A stretch of DNA of 64,000 bases from Leyella lascolaii (GTDB lineage Bacteria; Bacteroidota; Bacteroidia; Bacteroidales; Bacteroidaceae). A program made the translations under genes and the position numbers. The notes under the pieces are model-generated. The model saw only the letters and a list, made by a program, of their open reading frames with translations. It made no database searches and was not told the origin of the DNA. Positions 53,390 to 61,273 of this stretch are shown in pieces. Positions within the stretch are counted from its first letter, which is position 1. Each line of letters begins with the position of its first letter. The stretch spans positions 497,234 to 561,233 of the forward strand of contig NZ_LT556036.1 of the NCBI RefSeq assembly GCF_900079775.1, given 5' to 3'.

Positions 53390-54742
53390 TTAATGATTTT
53401 TCAGGACAATCTTCAATATCATATTTGTTTTGTCCGTCACTTTATATCGGTTGTCCGGACGTTCGTTTACGAGCCACATGATTTCTCCGTTTGCGTTTGT
53501 AATGACGAGTTGCTCTTCCTTCTCGAAACCGCTTCTCTTGATGTCGGTCATGTAATCGCTTATAAGTTTCGACCCTCTCATTCCTAATGGACAGAATCTG
53601 TCGCCATTCTGGAGTGGTCGTATTGTCAGCGGGAACTCTATCTTTCCGGCATCCAGACAAGCACAGTCTGACGACTTATCTATCTTATAATCAGCATCTT
53701 TAATTTCTTGAATAAATGTAAACTTTAAGTTTTCACCATACACATATACACCTGGTTCAATTACTTTCATGTGTCTCATGGTGAACGACTTGTTACGCTT
53801 TCTTATAAGCAAATAACCCCTGTCCGAAAGCAATTCATAATCCTCGGAGTACCATCTCCTTCCGCTGGAACCTTCCATATGCTCAAAGATTTGTCTTATG
53901 ACAGCCGGGCTGAAATTGTATTTCCTAAGGATGTGAAACAGAGCGTACTCCGGAGATGGCTGTGATTTCAGCTTGGATATATCTATCTTTCCTGCATTGA
54001 AAGCCTCAGTTACTGACCGGCTGATTGAAGAATCAAATACTTTTATTGATTCAGATATGTTAAGAGAGGTGCTGAATATATTTTTTCTTACATTAGGATT
54101 GATGGTCTCTAATAACGGAATGACATTCAGTCTGATTTTATTCCGCATAACATCATCAACAAGATTGGTGCTGTCTGTGACATAATCCTGACCAAGCGAA
54201 TTAAGATAATCCTCAATGTCTTTTCTGCCAACACACAATAACGGACGTATTATGTGCCCGTTAATCGGCTGTATTCCTTTAAGTCCGTTTATCCCCGTGC
54301 CACGTATAAGATTCATCAATAACGTTTCTATGCTGTCATCCTGATGGTGTGCCACACATATCGCCTCCGCACCAATGTCTTGTCTGAGCTGCTCAAAATA
54401 CCGGTATCTCAACTCCCTCGCAGCCATTTCGATGCTTATTTTTCTGGCTTCCACATACGAACGGGTGTCAAAATGGCAGCGATGAAGCTTTATGCCCAGT
54501 CTTTCGCATAATGCGACACAGAAATTCTCATCTCTGTCAGACTCTTTCCCGCGCAGATGGAAATTGCATGTGACAGCTTCCGTATCAATCCCCATCTTTT
54601 TCATCACCAATAAAAGAGCCACACTGTCAGCCCCGCCGGAGAGTGCAACAAGATATTTACAATCTGTCTTGAACAAGCCGTTTCTTATGGAAAAACTTGT
54701 TACAGACTCAGTAAAACGGTTTTCTATATTCTCATTCGACAT
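53390..54742 (-). CDS. tilS: tRNA(Ile)-lysidine synthase TilS
   Basis: TilS modifies C34 of tRNA-Ile(CAU) to lysidine so that it reads AUA. The 450-residue protein has the PP-loop SGGADS at residues 35-40 and the family blocks CNFHLRGKESDRDENF, VAHHQDDSIETLLMNLIRGTGINGLKGI and RPLL. The C-terminal TilS domain shows FPLTIRPLQNGDRFCPLGMRGSKLISDYMTDIK. The start overlaps the end of the methyltransferase gene by 11 bp, so translation is coupled. Confidence 0.96.
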   Translation of the reverse strand: MSNENIENRFTESVTSFSIRNGLFKTDCKYLVALSGGADSVALLLVMKKMGIDTEAVTCNFHLRGKESDRDENFCVALCERLGIKLHRCHFDTRSYVEARKISIEMAARELRYRYFEQLRQDIGAEAICVAHHQDDSIETLLMNLIRGTGINGLKGIQPINGHIIRPLLCVGRKDIEDYLNSLGQDYVTDSTNLVDDVMRNKIRLNVIPLLETINPNVRKNIFSTSLNISESIKVFDSSISRSVTEAFNAGKIDISKLKSQPSPEYALFHILRKYNFSPAVIRQIFEHMEGSSGRRWYSEDYELLSDRGYLLIRKRNKSFTMRHMKVIEPGVYVYGENLKFTFIQEIKDADYKIDKSSDCACLDAGKIEFPLTIRPLQNGDRFCPLGMRGSKLISDYMTDIKRSGFEKEEQLVITNANGEIMWLVNERPDNRYKVTDKTNMILKIVLKNH

Positions 54743-55916
54743 ATAAAACCAGTCCTTTCAAATATTCTCCTTCCGGATGATATATGTTTATCGGGTGATC
54801 GGACGGCTGGTGCAACTGGTGAAGAATCCTCACCTTGCGGTTTGCCTGAACCGCCGCAGTAAACACAGCGTTCCTGAAATTGTCCTTTGTTATTATCTGT
54901 GAGCAACTGAATGTGAACAGTATTCCTCCCGATTTTATGTGTTGAAGACCTTTCTGGTTCAGTCTGGTATATCCTTTTAATGCATTGTGTATCGCATTAC
55001 GGTGCTTCGCAAAAGCCGGCGGATCCAATATTACAAGGTCGTATTGTTCCTGACAGTTATGGTCAAGATATTTGAATGCGTCTTCGCAGAATGCCGTGTG
55101 GCGTTTGTCGTCAGGGAAATTCAATGCGACATTCTGGTTTGTCAGTTCTATGGCTTTTGAACTGCTGTCAACGGAATGCACTGTTTTTGCGCCTCCACGC
55201 ATGGCATACACGGAAAAGCCTCCCGTGTAACAGAACATATTCAGCACGTTTTTGTCCCTCGAATACATCTCAAGCAGTTTGCGGTTCTCGCGCTGGTCCA
55301 CAAAAAAACCTGTTTTCTGACCTTTCAGCCAGTCAACGTGGAACTTGAGCCCGTTTTCAATTGTCACGTCAGTATTCATACTGCCATATATGAAACCGTT
55401 GCTGCTGTCTATTTCAGCTTTATATGGCAGGGTTGTCTCACTCTTGTAGTACACATTCTTTATTCTTCCGCCTGTAACTGCGACGATAGCTTTGCATATG
55501 TCGTGCCTGAATACATGGATCCCTACATTGTGAGCCTGCATAACGGCGGTGTCGCCGTAACAGTCTACTATAAGCCCCGGAATATAGTCTCCCTCACCAT
55601 GAAACAGCCTGAACGTGGTGTTATAGTCCTCGTTGATTATTCCAAGGGCTTTTCTCATGGAGTATGCGGCAGACAGGCGTCTGTACCAGAATTCATCATT
55701 AATCTCGATGTCTGAGAAAGAAAGCACCCTCACGGCTATTGACCCTATCTGGAAAAAACCGGTTGCAATGAATGCATTGTCATTGGTAAAAACTCGTACG
55801 ATGTCTCCGTCTTCTATGTTTTCATCCATAGAATTAATTGCACCGGAAAATATCCATGGGTGAAATCTTTTAAGACTGTCCTCTTTCCCACGTTTTAAGT
55901 ATACTGATTTATACAT
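54732..55916 (-). CDS. Class I SAM-dependent rRNA methyltransferase, RlmI-like
   Basis: The 394-residue protein resembles RlmI, which makes m5C1962 in 23S rRNA. An N-terminal PUA domain (YLKRGKEDSLKRFHPWIFSGAI) is followed by a middle domain and a Rossmann methyltransferase fold: NMFCYTGGFSVYAMRGGA for SAM, LVILDPPAFAKHR for the catalytic loop, and FTFSCSQ with the expected catalytic Cys. The ATG at 55916 is used; the upstream 55922 codon is TTG. It overlaps the exonuclease gene by 8 bp and tilS by 11 bp. Confidence 0.93.
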   Translation of the reverse strand: MYKSVYLKRGKEDSLKRFHPWIFSGAINSMDENIEDGDIVRVFTNDNAFIATGFFQIGSIAVRVLSFSDIEINDEFWYRRLSAAYSMRKALGIINEDYNTTFRLFHGEGDYIPGLIVDCYGDTAVMQAHNVGIHVFRHDICKAIVAVTGGRIKNVYYKSETTLPYKAEIDSSNGFIYGSMNTDVTIENGLKFHVDWLKGQKTGFFVDQRENRKLLEMYSRDKNVLNMFCYTGGFSVYAMRGGAKTVHSVDSSSKAIELTNQNVALNFPDDKRHTAFCEDAFKYLDHNCQEQYDLVILDPPAFAKHRNAIHNALKGYTRLNQKGLQHIKSGGILFTFSCSQIITKDNFRNAVFTAAVQANRKVRILHQLHQPSDHPINIYHPEGEYLKGLVLYVE

Positions 55917-56559
55917 TTGCAATAGAATTATTTATATCGTCCTTTATAATCAAAGAATAATCGCCGGTCTCTTTCAGTTTTAGAATTTCCTTATATAACC
56001 TTACGCATGCCCAGGCGTCTGTTGCGGCATAGCTCATCTGTTTGTCGCTCAGCACATCTGCATCCCAGTTTGTCAGTCGCTGTCTTTTACTAATCTTTTG
56101 TTTGAAGATGTTGGCGTACAGTTTTTGCAGGCTTTTGTCCTCAATGCCTATATCTCCTATTATATCCTGTATGTCTATGAACAGTCCCGGTTTGAATTCC
56201 ATTCGTTTTTGCAGTGCGGCAAGATCGTCATGCCAGGACAATCCTACCATTGGAACCTTGGTGTTGCTTAGCAATGATATTACCGATGTTACCATTCCGA
56301 TGTAATTCAGGCGGAACAGGAAACAAATGTCTTCTGTCGCAACCTGTAATAATGAGACCTTGTGTTGTTGCCCTTTTTTAAATGAAGGCCTTGTTTCCGT
56401 ATCAACACCCAAAATATCTTTAGACAACAAAAAAGGTACAGCCTTGTCCGCTTCACGCTCACTGTTCACGGTTATAATCTTTCCGGGAAAGCTCACTAAC
56501 GGCAAATCCTTGATGTATTCTTTGTCTAATCTGTTGTAGATAGTCTTCATTGTCTGCAT
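55909..56559 (-). CDS. 3'-5' exonuclease, DEDDy type
   Basis: The 216-residue protein is a DnaQ/RNase D-like exonuclease. Exo I is GVDTET (D53, E55), Exo II is the Asp in SWHDDLAAL, and Exo III is YAATDAWA with the Tyr of the DEDDy class. There are no HRDC or polymerase domains. Its substrate, DNA or RNA, is unknown; with tilS and the methyltransferase downstream an RNA role is possible. Two ATG starts (56559, 56550) are possible; the first lies only about 5-10 nt from the predicted transcript start. Confidence 0.92.
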   Translation of the reverse strand: MQTMKTIYNRLDKEYIKDLPLVSFPGKIITVNSEREADKAVPFLLSKDILGVDTETRPSFKKGQQHKVSLLQVATEDICFLFRLNYIGMVTSVISLLSNTKVPMVGLSWHDDLAALQKRMEFKPGLFIDIQDIIGDIGIEDKSLQKLYANIFKQKISKRQRLTNWDADVLSDKQMSYAATDAWACVRLYKEILKLKETGDYSLIIKDDINNSIANV

Positions 56560-56571
56560 TTAAAACAATTT

Positions 56572-56580
56572 GCAAAATTA
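56572..56580 (-). promoter_or_regulatory. -7 box of the exonuclease-methyltransferase-tilS operon
   Basis: On the minus strand this reads TAATTTTGC and lies 12 bp from the first ATG, giving a very short or absent leader. It stands back to back with the ftsK promoter. Confidence 0.6.
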
Positions 56581-56623
56581 GAAAAAAGTTACGAATTTAT
56601 GGCTGTTTCCAACTTTTTTACGC

Positions 56624-56632
56624 TATTTTTGC
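56624..56632 (+). promoter_or_regulatory. -7 box of the ftsK promoter
   Basis: TATTTTTGC matches the consensus and lies 22 bp before the ftsK ATG. Confidence 0.6.
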
Positions 56633-56654
56633 ACATAAATAAGAGAACGAAGAA

Positions 56655-59129
56655 ATGGTCAAGAAGAAATCCGAGCGCAAACCGAAAAACATAATGGAGG
56701 CTGTAGGCTTTCAGAATATATTCAACAGTGAAAAAACAGACTTCTTACTGGGACTTATAATATTAATCATCGCGACTTATATCATCATCGCAATGGTTTC
56801 TTTCCTGAATACAGGTCAGGCAGACCAAAGCATACTTGAAGATTTAAGACCGGGAGAATGGCTGAATACAAACAGGACTTTCAAAAACTACTGCGGTAGT
56901 ATCGGAAGTATCATAGCCTACACATTAATAACGGTGAACTTTGGTCTTCCGGCATTTATCATACCGGTATTTCTGATAATAGTCGGACTGAAGATGATGA
57001 AAATCTGTACAATCAATCTTTGGAAGTGGTTCATGTGCCTTGCGATAGTGATGATATGGACATCCGTTTCGTTCGCTAAGTTTTTGGCACCGTTTATGGA
57101 AAACTATATATTCAATCCTGGAGGAAATCATGGACTGTTCTGCGTACAGACCATGGAGAATGTCATAGGTGCGCCGGGACTTACTGCCGTGCTCATATTT
57201 GTGGCAATTGCGTTTCTGACATATTTGAGTTCGGAAACGATAAATATTGTAAGAAAGATTCTCAATCCGGTCGGATATCTTACGAGAAAGATTAAATTTA
57301 CTGTCATAAACAATGCAAATCACGATTCGTCAGAATCATCAGAGACAATATACGAGGATAAAACAAATACAACTATACAGGAAGTGTCTCCTATAAAGGA
57401 TGACACACCGGAAGAAACGGAAATACACACACCCACTGTTATAGACCTCACCGAAGACATCAGCGACAATAACAATAAGGCAAAAGAACCGGAAAAGGAG
57501 AAAACAGATAATCCTGACAGTGGGCTTATTGTTGAGATATCAAAGACAACGGAACGTCCCGATGATAGTAGAAAAATAGAGGATGATGATATAATCAAGA
57601 CACCTATAAACCCCAAAGAACCGTTTACAGGATATAAGTATCCGACAATAGACCTGCTGAAAAAATATGACAATGACGGGAAACCCTTCGTTGACATGGA
57701 TGAAATAAGAGCCAACAATGAGCAGATTGTTAAGGTTCTGAAAAGTTTTGGAGTTGATATAAGTGAAATTAAAGCGACAGTAGGTCCTACAATAACACTA
57801 TATGAGATAACGCCGGCTCCAGGTGTGCGCATATCAAAAATCAGAAATCTTGAGGATGATATAGCGCTAAGCTTGTCAGCTCTCGGCATAAGGATTATAG
57901 CGCCAATCCCAGGGAAAGGTACTATAGGAATCGAAGTCCCGAACCGAAAAGCCAACATCGTTTCAATGGAAAGCATCATTAATTCGAAGAAATTCATAGA
58001 TGCGAAGATGGAGCTGCCCATTGCATTGGGCAAGACCATATCAAATGATGTGCTTATTGTAGACTTGGCTAAAATACCACATCTGCTTGTCGCCGGCGCA
58101 ACGGGTCAAGGTAAATCTGTCGGTCTGAATGCTATAATAACATCATTGCTTTATAAAAAGCACCCGAACGAATTGAAGTTTGTGCTTATTGATCCTAAAA
58201 AGGTTGAGTTCAGCGTGTATTCGCCTATTGCCGACCATTTCATGGCAACACTGCCGGAAAATGACGAAGAGCCTATTATAACGGATGTCTCTAAGGTAGT
58301 ACGCACACTGAACAGCTTGTGCACACTAATGGAACACCGGTATGACATGCTGAAGATGGCAAAGGTCAGGAATATAAAAGAGTACAATCATAAGTTTGTA
58401 AATCATGAGCTTGACCTTACGAAAGGACATGAATTCATGCCTTATATAGTTGTAATTATCGATGAGTTCGGTGATTTGATCATGACAGCCGGAAAAGAGA
58501 TAGAAATGCCGATAGCGCGCATCGCCCAACTTGCACGTGCCGTGGGAATCCATATGGTGATTGCCACACAGCGCCCTACCACAAATATTATAACCGGAAC
58601 GATTAAAGCGAACTTCCCGGGACGAATAGCCTTTAAGGTCACTTCAATGATTGACTCACGCACTATTCTTGACCAACCCGGTGCCAACCAGCTTGTCGGA
58701 CGTGGTGACATGTTGATTCTCGACGGAAGAACACCAAATCCCGTACGTGTGCAATGCGCGTTTGTAGACACTCCTGAAGTCAAAAATATAAATGAATATA
58801 TAGAGTCACAGCCTGGTCCTGTAGAACCCATGGAACTTCCAGAACCGGAAACAAAAGCCGATGGCACATCTAACGGTTCTTCAAACAATGAGATATCTAA
58901 TCTGGATCCTTATTTTGAAGAAGCAGCAAATCATATAGTAACAACACAACAAGGAAGTACAAGCATGATACAGAGAAGGTTCTCCATAGGATATAATCGC
59001 GCCGGAAGGCTTATGGACCAGCTGGAAAAAGCTGGGATTGTAGGAGCCGCTCATGGAAGCAAACCAAGAGAAGTTCTTGTCTCTGACGTAAATCAGTTAA
59101 ACGTTTTATTAAGACAAATAAAAAATTAA
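56655..59129 (+). CDS. ftsK: DNA translocase FtsK
   Basis: FtsK is anchored at the division septum and pumps DNA to finish chromosome segregation. The 824-residue protein has four membrane helices in the first 200 residues, an acidic Pro/Thr/Glu-rich linker (about residues 215-330), the motor with Walker A GATGQGKSVGLNA (near residue 482) and Walker B YIVVIIDEFGDLI, and a C-terminal gamma winged helix (STSMIQRRFSIGYNRAGRLMDQLEKAGIVG) that reads KOPS. The linker is short, as in other Bacteroidetes. It heads a plus-strand operon with the LolA-like gene at 5 bp. Confidence 0.97.
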   Translation: MVKKKSERKPKNIMEAVGFQNIFNSEKTDFLLGLIILIIATYIIIAMVSFLNTGQADQSILEDLRPGEWLNTNRTFKNYCGSIGSIIAYTLITVNFGLPAFIIPVFLIIVGLKMMKICTINLWKWFMCLAIVMIWTSVSFAKFLAPFMENYIFNPGGNHGLFCVQTMENVIGAPGLTAVLIFVAIAFLTYLSSETINIVRKILNPVGYLTRKIKFTVINNANHDSSESSETIYEDKTNTTIQEVSPIKDDTPEETEIHTPTVIDLTEDISDNNNKAKEPEKEKTDNPDSGLIVEISKTTERPDDSRKIEDDDIIKTPINPKEPFTGYKYPTIDLLKKYDNDGKPFVDMDEIRANNEQIVKVLKSFGVDISEIKATVGPTITLYEITPAPGVRISKIRNLEDDIALSLSALGIRIIAPIPGKGTIGIEVPNRKANIVSMESIINSKKFIDAKMELPIALGKTISNDVLIVDLAKIPHLLVAGATGQGKSVGLNAIITSLLYKKHPNELKFVLIDPKKVEFSVYSPIADHFMATLPENDEEPIITDVSKVVRTLNSLCTLMEHRYDMLKMAKVRNIKEYNHKFVNHELDLTKGHEFMPYIVVIIDEFGDLIMTAGKEIEMPIARIAQLARAVGIHMVIATQRPTTNIITGTIKANFPGRIAFKVTSMIDSRTILDQPGANQLVGRGDMLILDGRTPNPVRVQCAFVDTPEVKNINEYIESQPGPVEPMELPEPETKADGTSNGSSNNEISNLDPYFEEAANHIVTTQQGSTSMIQRRFSIGYNRAGRLMDQLEKAGIVGAAHGSKPREVLVSDVNQLNVLLRQIKN

Positions 59130-59134
59130 ATATT

Positions 59135-59740
59135 ATGAAAAGGATTAGTTGTATATTAATATTGCTGATTATCATCGCGTCTGGTGTATTTGCGCAAAAT
59201 GCCACACAAGCCCGCGCGGTATTAGACAAGACTGCGGGAATATTGAATAGAAAAGGCGGTCTGAGCATAAGTTTTTCTATGTCAAATTCAAAAACAGGTA
59301 CTGTTGCTGGTACAATTGCCATCAAAGGAAAGAAATATAATGTCAGGACACCTCAGGCAATAGTATGGTTTAACGGGAAAACACAGTGGACATATATGAA
59401 AAATACAAATGAGGTAAACATTACAACTCCCTCACTGTCACAACAACAAATGATGAATCCATATGCTTTCATAAACATGTACCGTAGCGGATACAGCCTT
59501 TCAATGAAAACACAAAATAAAAACTATGTGGTACATATGACTGGTGAAAACAAAAATATACAGGAGATATATGTTACAATAAATAAAAAAACATATATTC
59601 CATCAGCGATAAAGCTTCGGCAAGGTGCTCAATGGACATCTATAACAATCAGTAATTTCGCTGCAAAAAACCAGTCTGACAACATTTTCACATTCCGTTC
59701 TAAGGATTTCCCAAGTGCGGAAATAGTTGATTTAAGATAA
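59135..59740 (+). CDS. LolA-like outer-membrane lipoprotein carrier
   Basis: LolA carries lipoproteins across the periplasm. The 201-residue protein has a signal peptide (ILILLIIIASGVFAQ) and a half-barrel pattern with TQARAVLDKTAGILNRKGG, then GTIAIKGKKYNVRTPQAIVWFNGKTQWTYMKNTNEVNI, as in LolA and related carriers. The ends differ from E. coli LolA, so I call it LolA-like. It lies 5 bp after ftsK, a pairing known in several Bacteroidetes and similar to the lolA-ftsK neighbourhood of E. coli. Confidence 0.88.
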   Translation: MKRISCILILLIIIASGVFAQNATQARAVLDKTAGILNRKGGLSISFSMSNSKTGTVAGTIAIKGKKYNVRTPQAIVWFNGKTQWTYMKNTNEVNITTPSLSQQQMMNPYAFINMYRSGYSLSMKTQNKNYVVHMTGENKNIQEIYVTINKKTYIPSAIKLRQGAQWTSITISNFAAKNQSDNIFTFRSKDFPSAEIVDLR

Positions 59741-59755
59741 TATACGCAACCGCTG

Positions 59756-61273
59756 ATGAATACATGGGATTTATACAAGGAGTTAAGACGTCATCGCAAA
59801 TATGCCGGAATACGCAATGTTAACATTACAAGAAACAGAACAGCAAAATATGTGATATACGCGTTGTTCGCATTACTTATCATATATTTAATGTTGATTG
59901 CTGTCGGCTTGGCGTTCATTGTCAACGACAAGGATAATAACGAAATATCATCATTGGAACTGATTTCCGCCTTGTTCCCGTATATTCTTATACTGGATTT
60001 CCTTTTCCGCTTTATTATGCAACAAACTCCTTCACAAATAATAAAGCCCTATACACTGTTGCCATTAAAACTTTCTGACTGTATAGATAACTTTATATTC
60101 ACGTCTCTTCTATCACTGGGTAATTTCGTGTGGTTTGCACTTTTGTTGCCATATGCCTTAATGTCAATAGTATTCAGCTACGGACTGCTTCCAACGTTTC
60201 TTTTTTTATTATACTCATTGATTCTAATAATGGCAAACAGTCAATGGTATTTAATTATACGGACGTTGCTAAGTGATACTGTCGCATATTGGCTTATACC
60301 GATTGCTGTATACGCATTGATATTCTCTCCATCGTTCATCGGCAAGGACAGTAATATAGAGCGGATGCTGTATTTCTATTCAGAGTCAGGAACGTTGATA
60401 CAGAACAACAATATATTACCAGTCATTTTCTCGTCGGTTATCCTTGTTGTTCTCGTATTGATAAACAGAAAAATACAGCTTTCACATGTGAAAAAGGAAA
60501 TTTCATCGTCGGAAAGTTCTACGAGCCATAAAATAAATTCATTCTCGTTTTTGGATAAATTCGGAGAACGAGGTTTATATATTCAGCTCGAGATAAAGAC
60601 GATATTACGTAATAAGACACCTCGTAAAGGTCTTATTTACTCCATTCTTTTGGTTGTTTTTTTCAGCTGTATAATTTGCTACACATCGGTCTATGACTCC
60701 AGATATATGACAAATTTCTGGTGTCTTTATAATCTAATCATTTTCGGTTCAACCATGCTTATAAATATAATGGGCAATGAGGGCAACTATTTCGATTTTC
60801 TTATGACAAGACGAGAGAATATTTTGTCTCTCTTAAACGCTAAGTATCTATTATACTCACTGCTTCTCCTGCTTCCGTTCTCATTAATGCTTCCAATTGT
60901 AATAATAGGTAAATGGTCGATGCTGATGTTGGTTTCATATACAATATTTACTGCCGGATTTCAATATTTCATAATATTTCAGATGGCTGTATACAACCGA
61001 CAGACAATCCCGTTAAATACAAAGTTTACAGGTAGGAGCAACATAGAAGGTAACCACTTTCAGATATTGGCAAGCATAATATGCATGCTGTTTCCTCTGG
61101 TTCTGGTTTCCATGTTGCAACTTGTATTTAAAGATAGCATATCATATATTATTATATTAATAATAGGACTTATATTCATATTGACTCATTCATTATGGCT
61201 TCGTAACATATACAAACGTTTTATGAAACGACGCTATACTAATATGGAGGCATTTCGTTCCACACGCCAATGA
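59756..61273 (+). CDS. DUF5687 family membrane protein
   Basis: The 505-residue protein has about twelve membrane helices. LLPLKLSDCIDNFIFTSLLSLGNFVWF, then WYLIIRTLLSDTVAYWLIPI, and FQYFIIFQMAVYNRQTIPLNTKFTGRSNIEGNHFQIL match the Bacteroidetes family DUF5687, which resembles ABC-2 exporter permeases. Usually an ABC ATPase gene is next to it; none is here, so it may work with one encoded elsewhere. It starts 15 bp after the LolA-like gene and its last codons overlap the helicase ATG (61270). Confidence 0.85.
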   Translation: MNTWDLYKELRRHRKYAGIRNVNITRNRTAKYVIYALFALLIIYLMLIAVGLAFIVNDKDNNEISSLELISALFPYILILDFLFRFIMQQTPSQIIKPYTLLPLKLSDCIDNFIFTSLLSLGNFVWFALLLPYALMSIVFSYGLLPTFLFLLYSLILIMANSQWYLIIRTLLSDTVAYWLIPIAVYALIFSPSFIGKDSNIERMLYFYSESGTLIQNNNILPVIFSSVILVVLVLINRKIQLSHVKKEISSSESSTSHKINSFSFLDKFGERGLYIQLEIKTILRNKTPRKGLIYSILLVVFFSCIICYTSVYDSRYMTNFWCLYNLIIFGSTMLINIMGNEGNYFDFLMTRRENILSLLNAKYLLYSLLLLLPFSLMLPIVIIGKWSMLMLVSYTIFTAGFQYFIIFQMAVYNRQTIPLNTKFTGRSNIEGNHFQILASIICMLFPLVLVSMLQLVFKDSISYIIILIIGLIFILTHSLWLRNIYKRFMKRRYTNMEAFRSTRQ

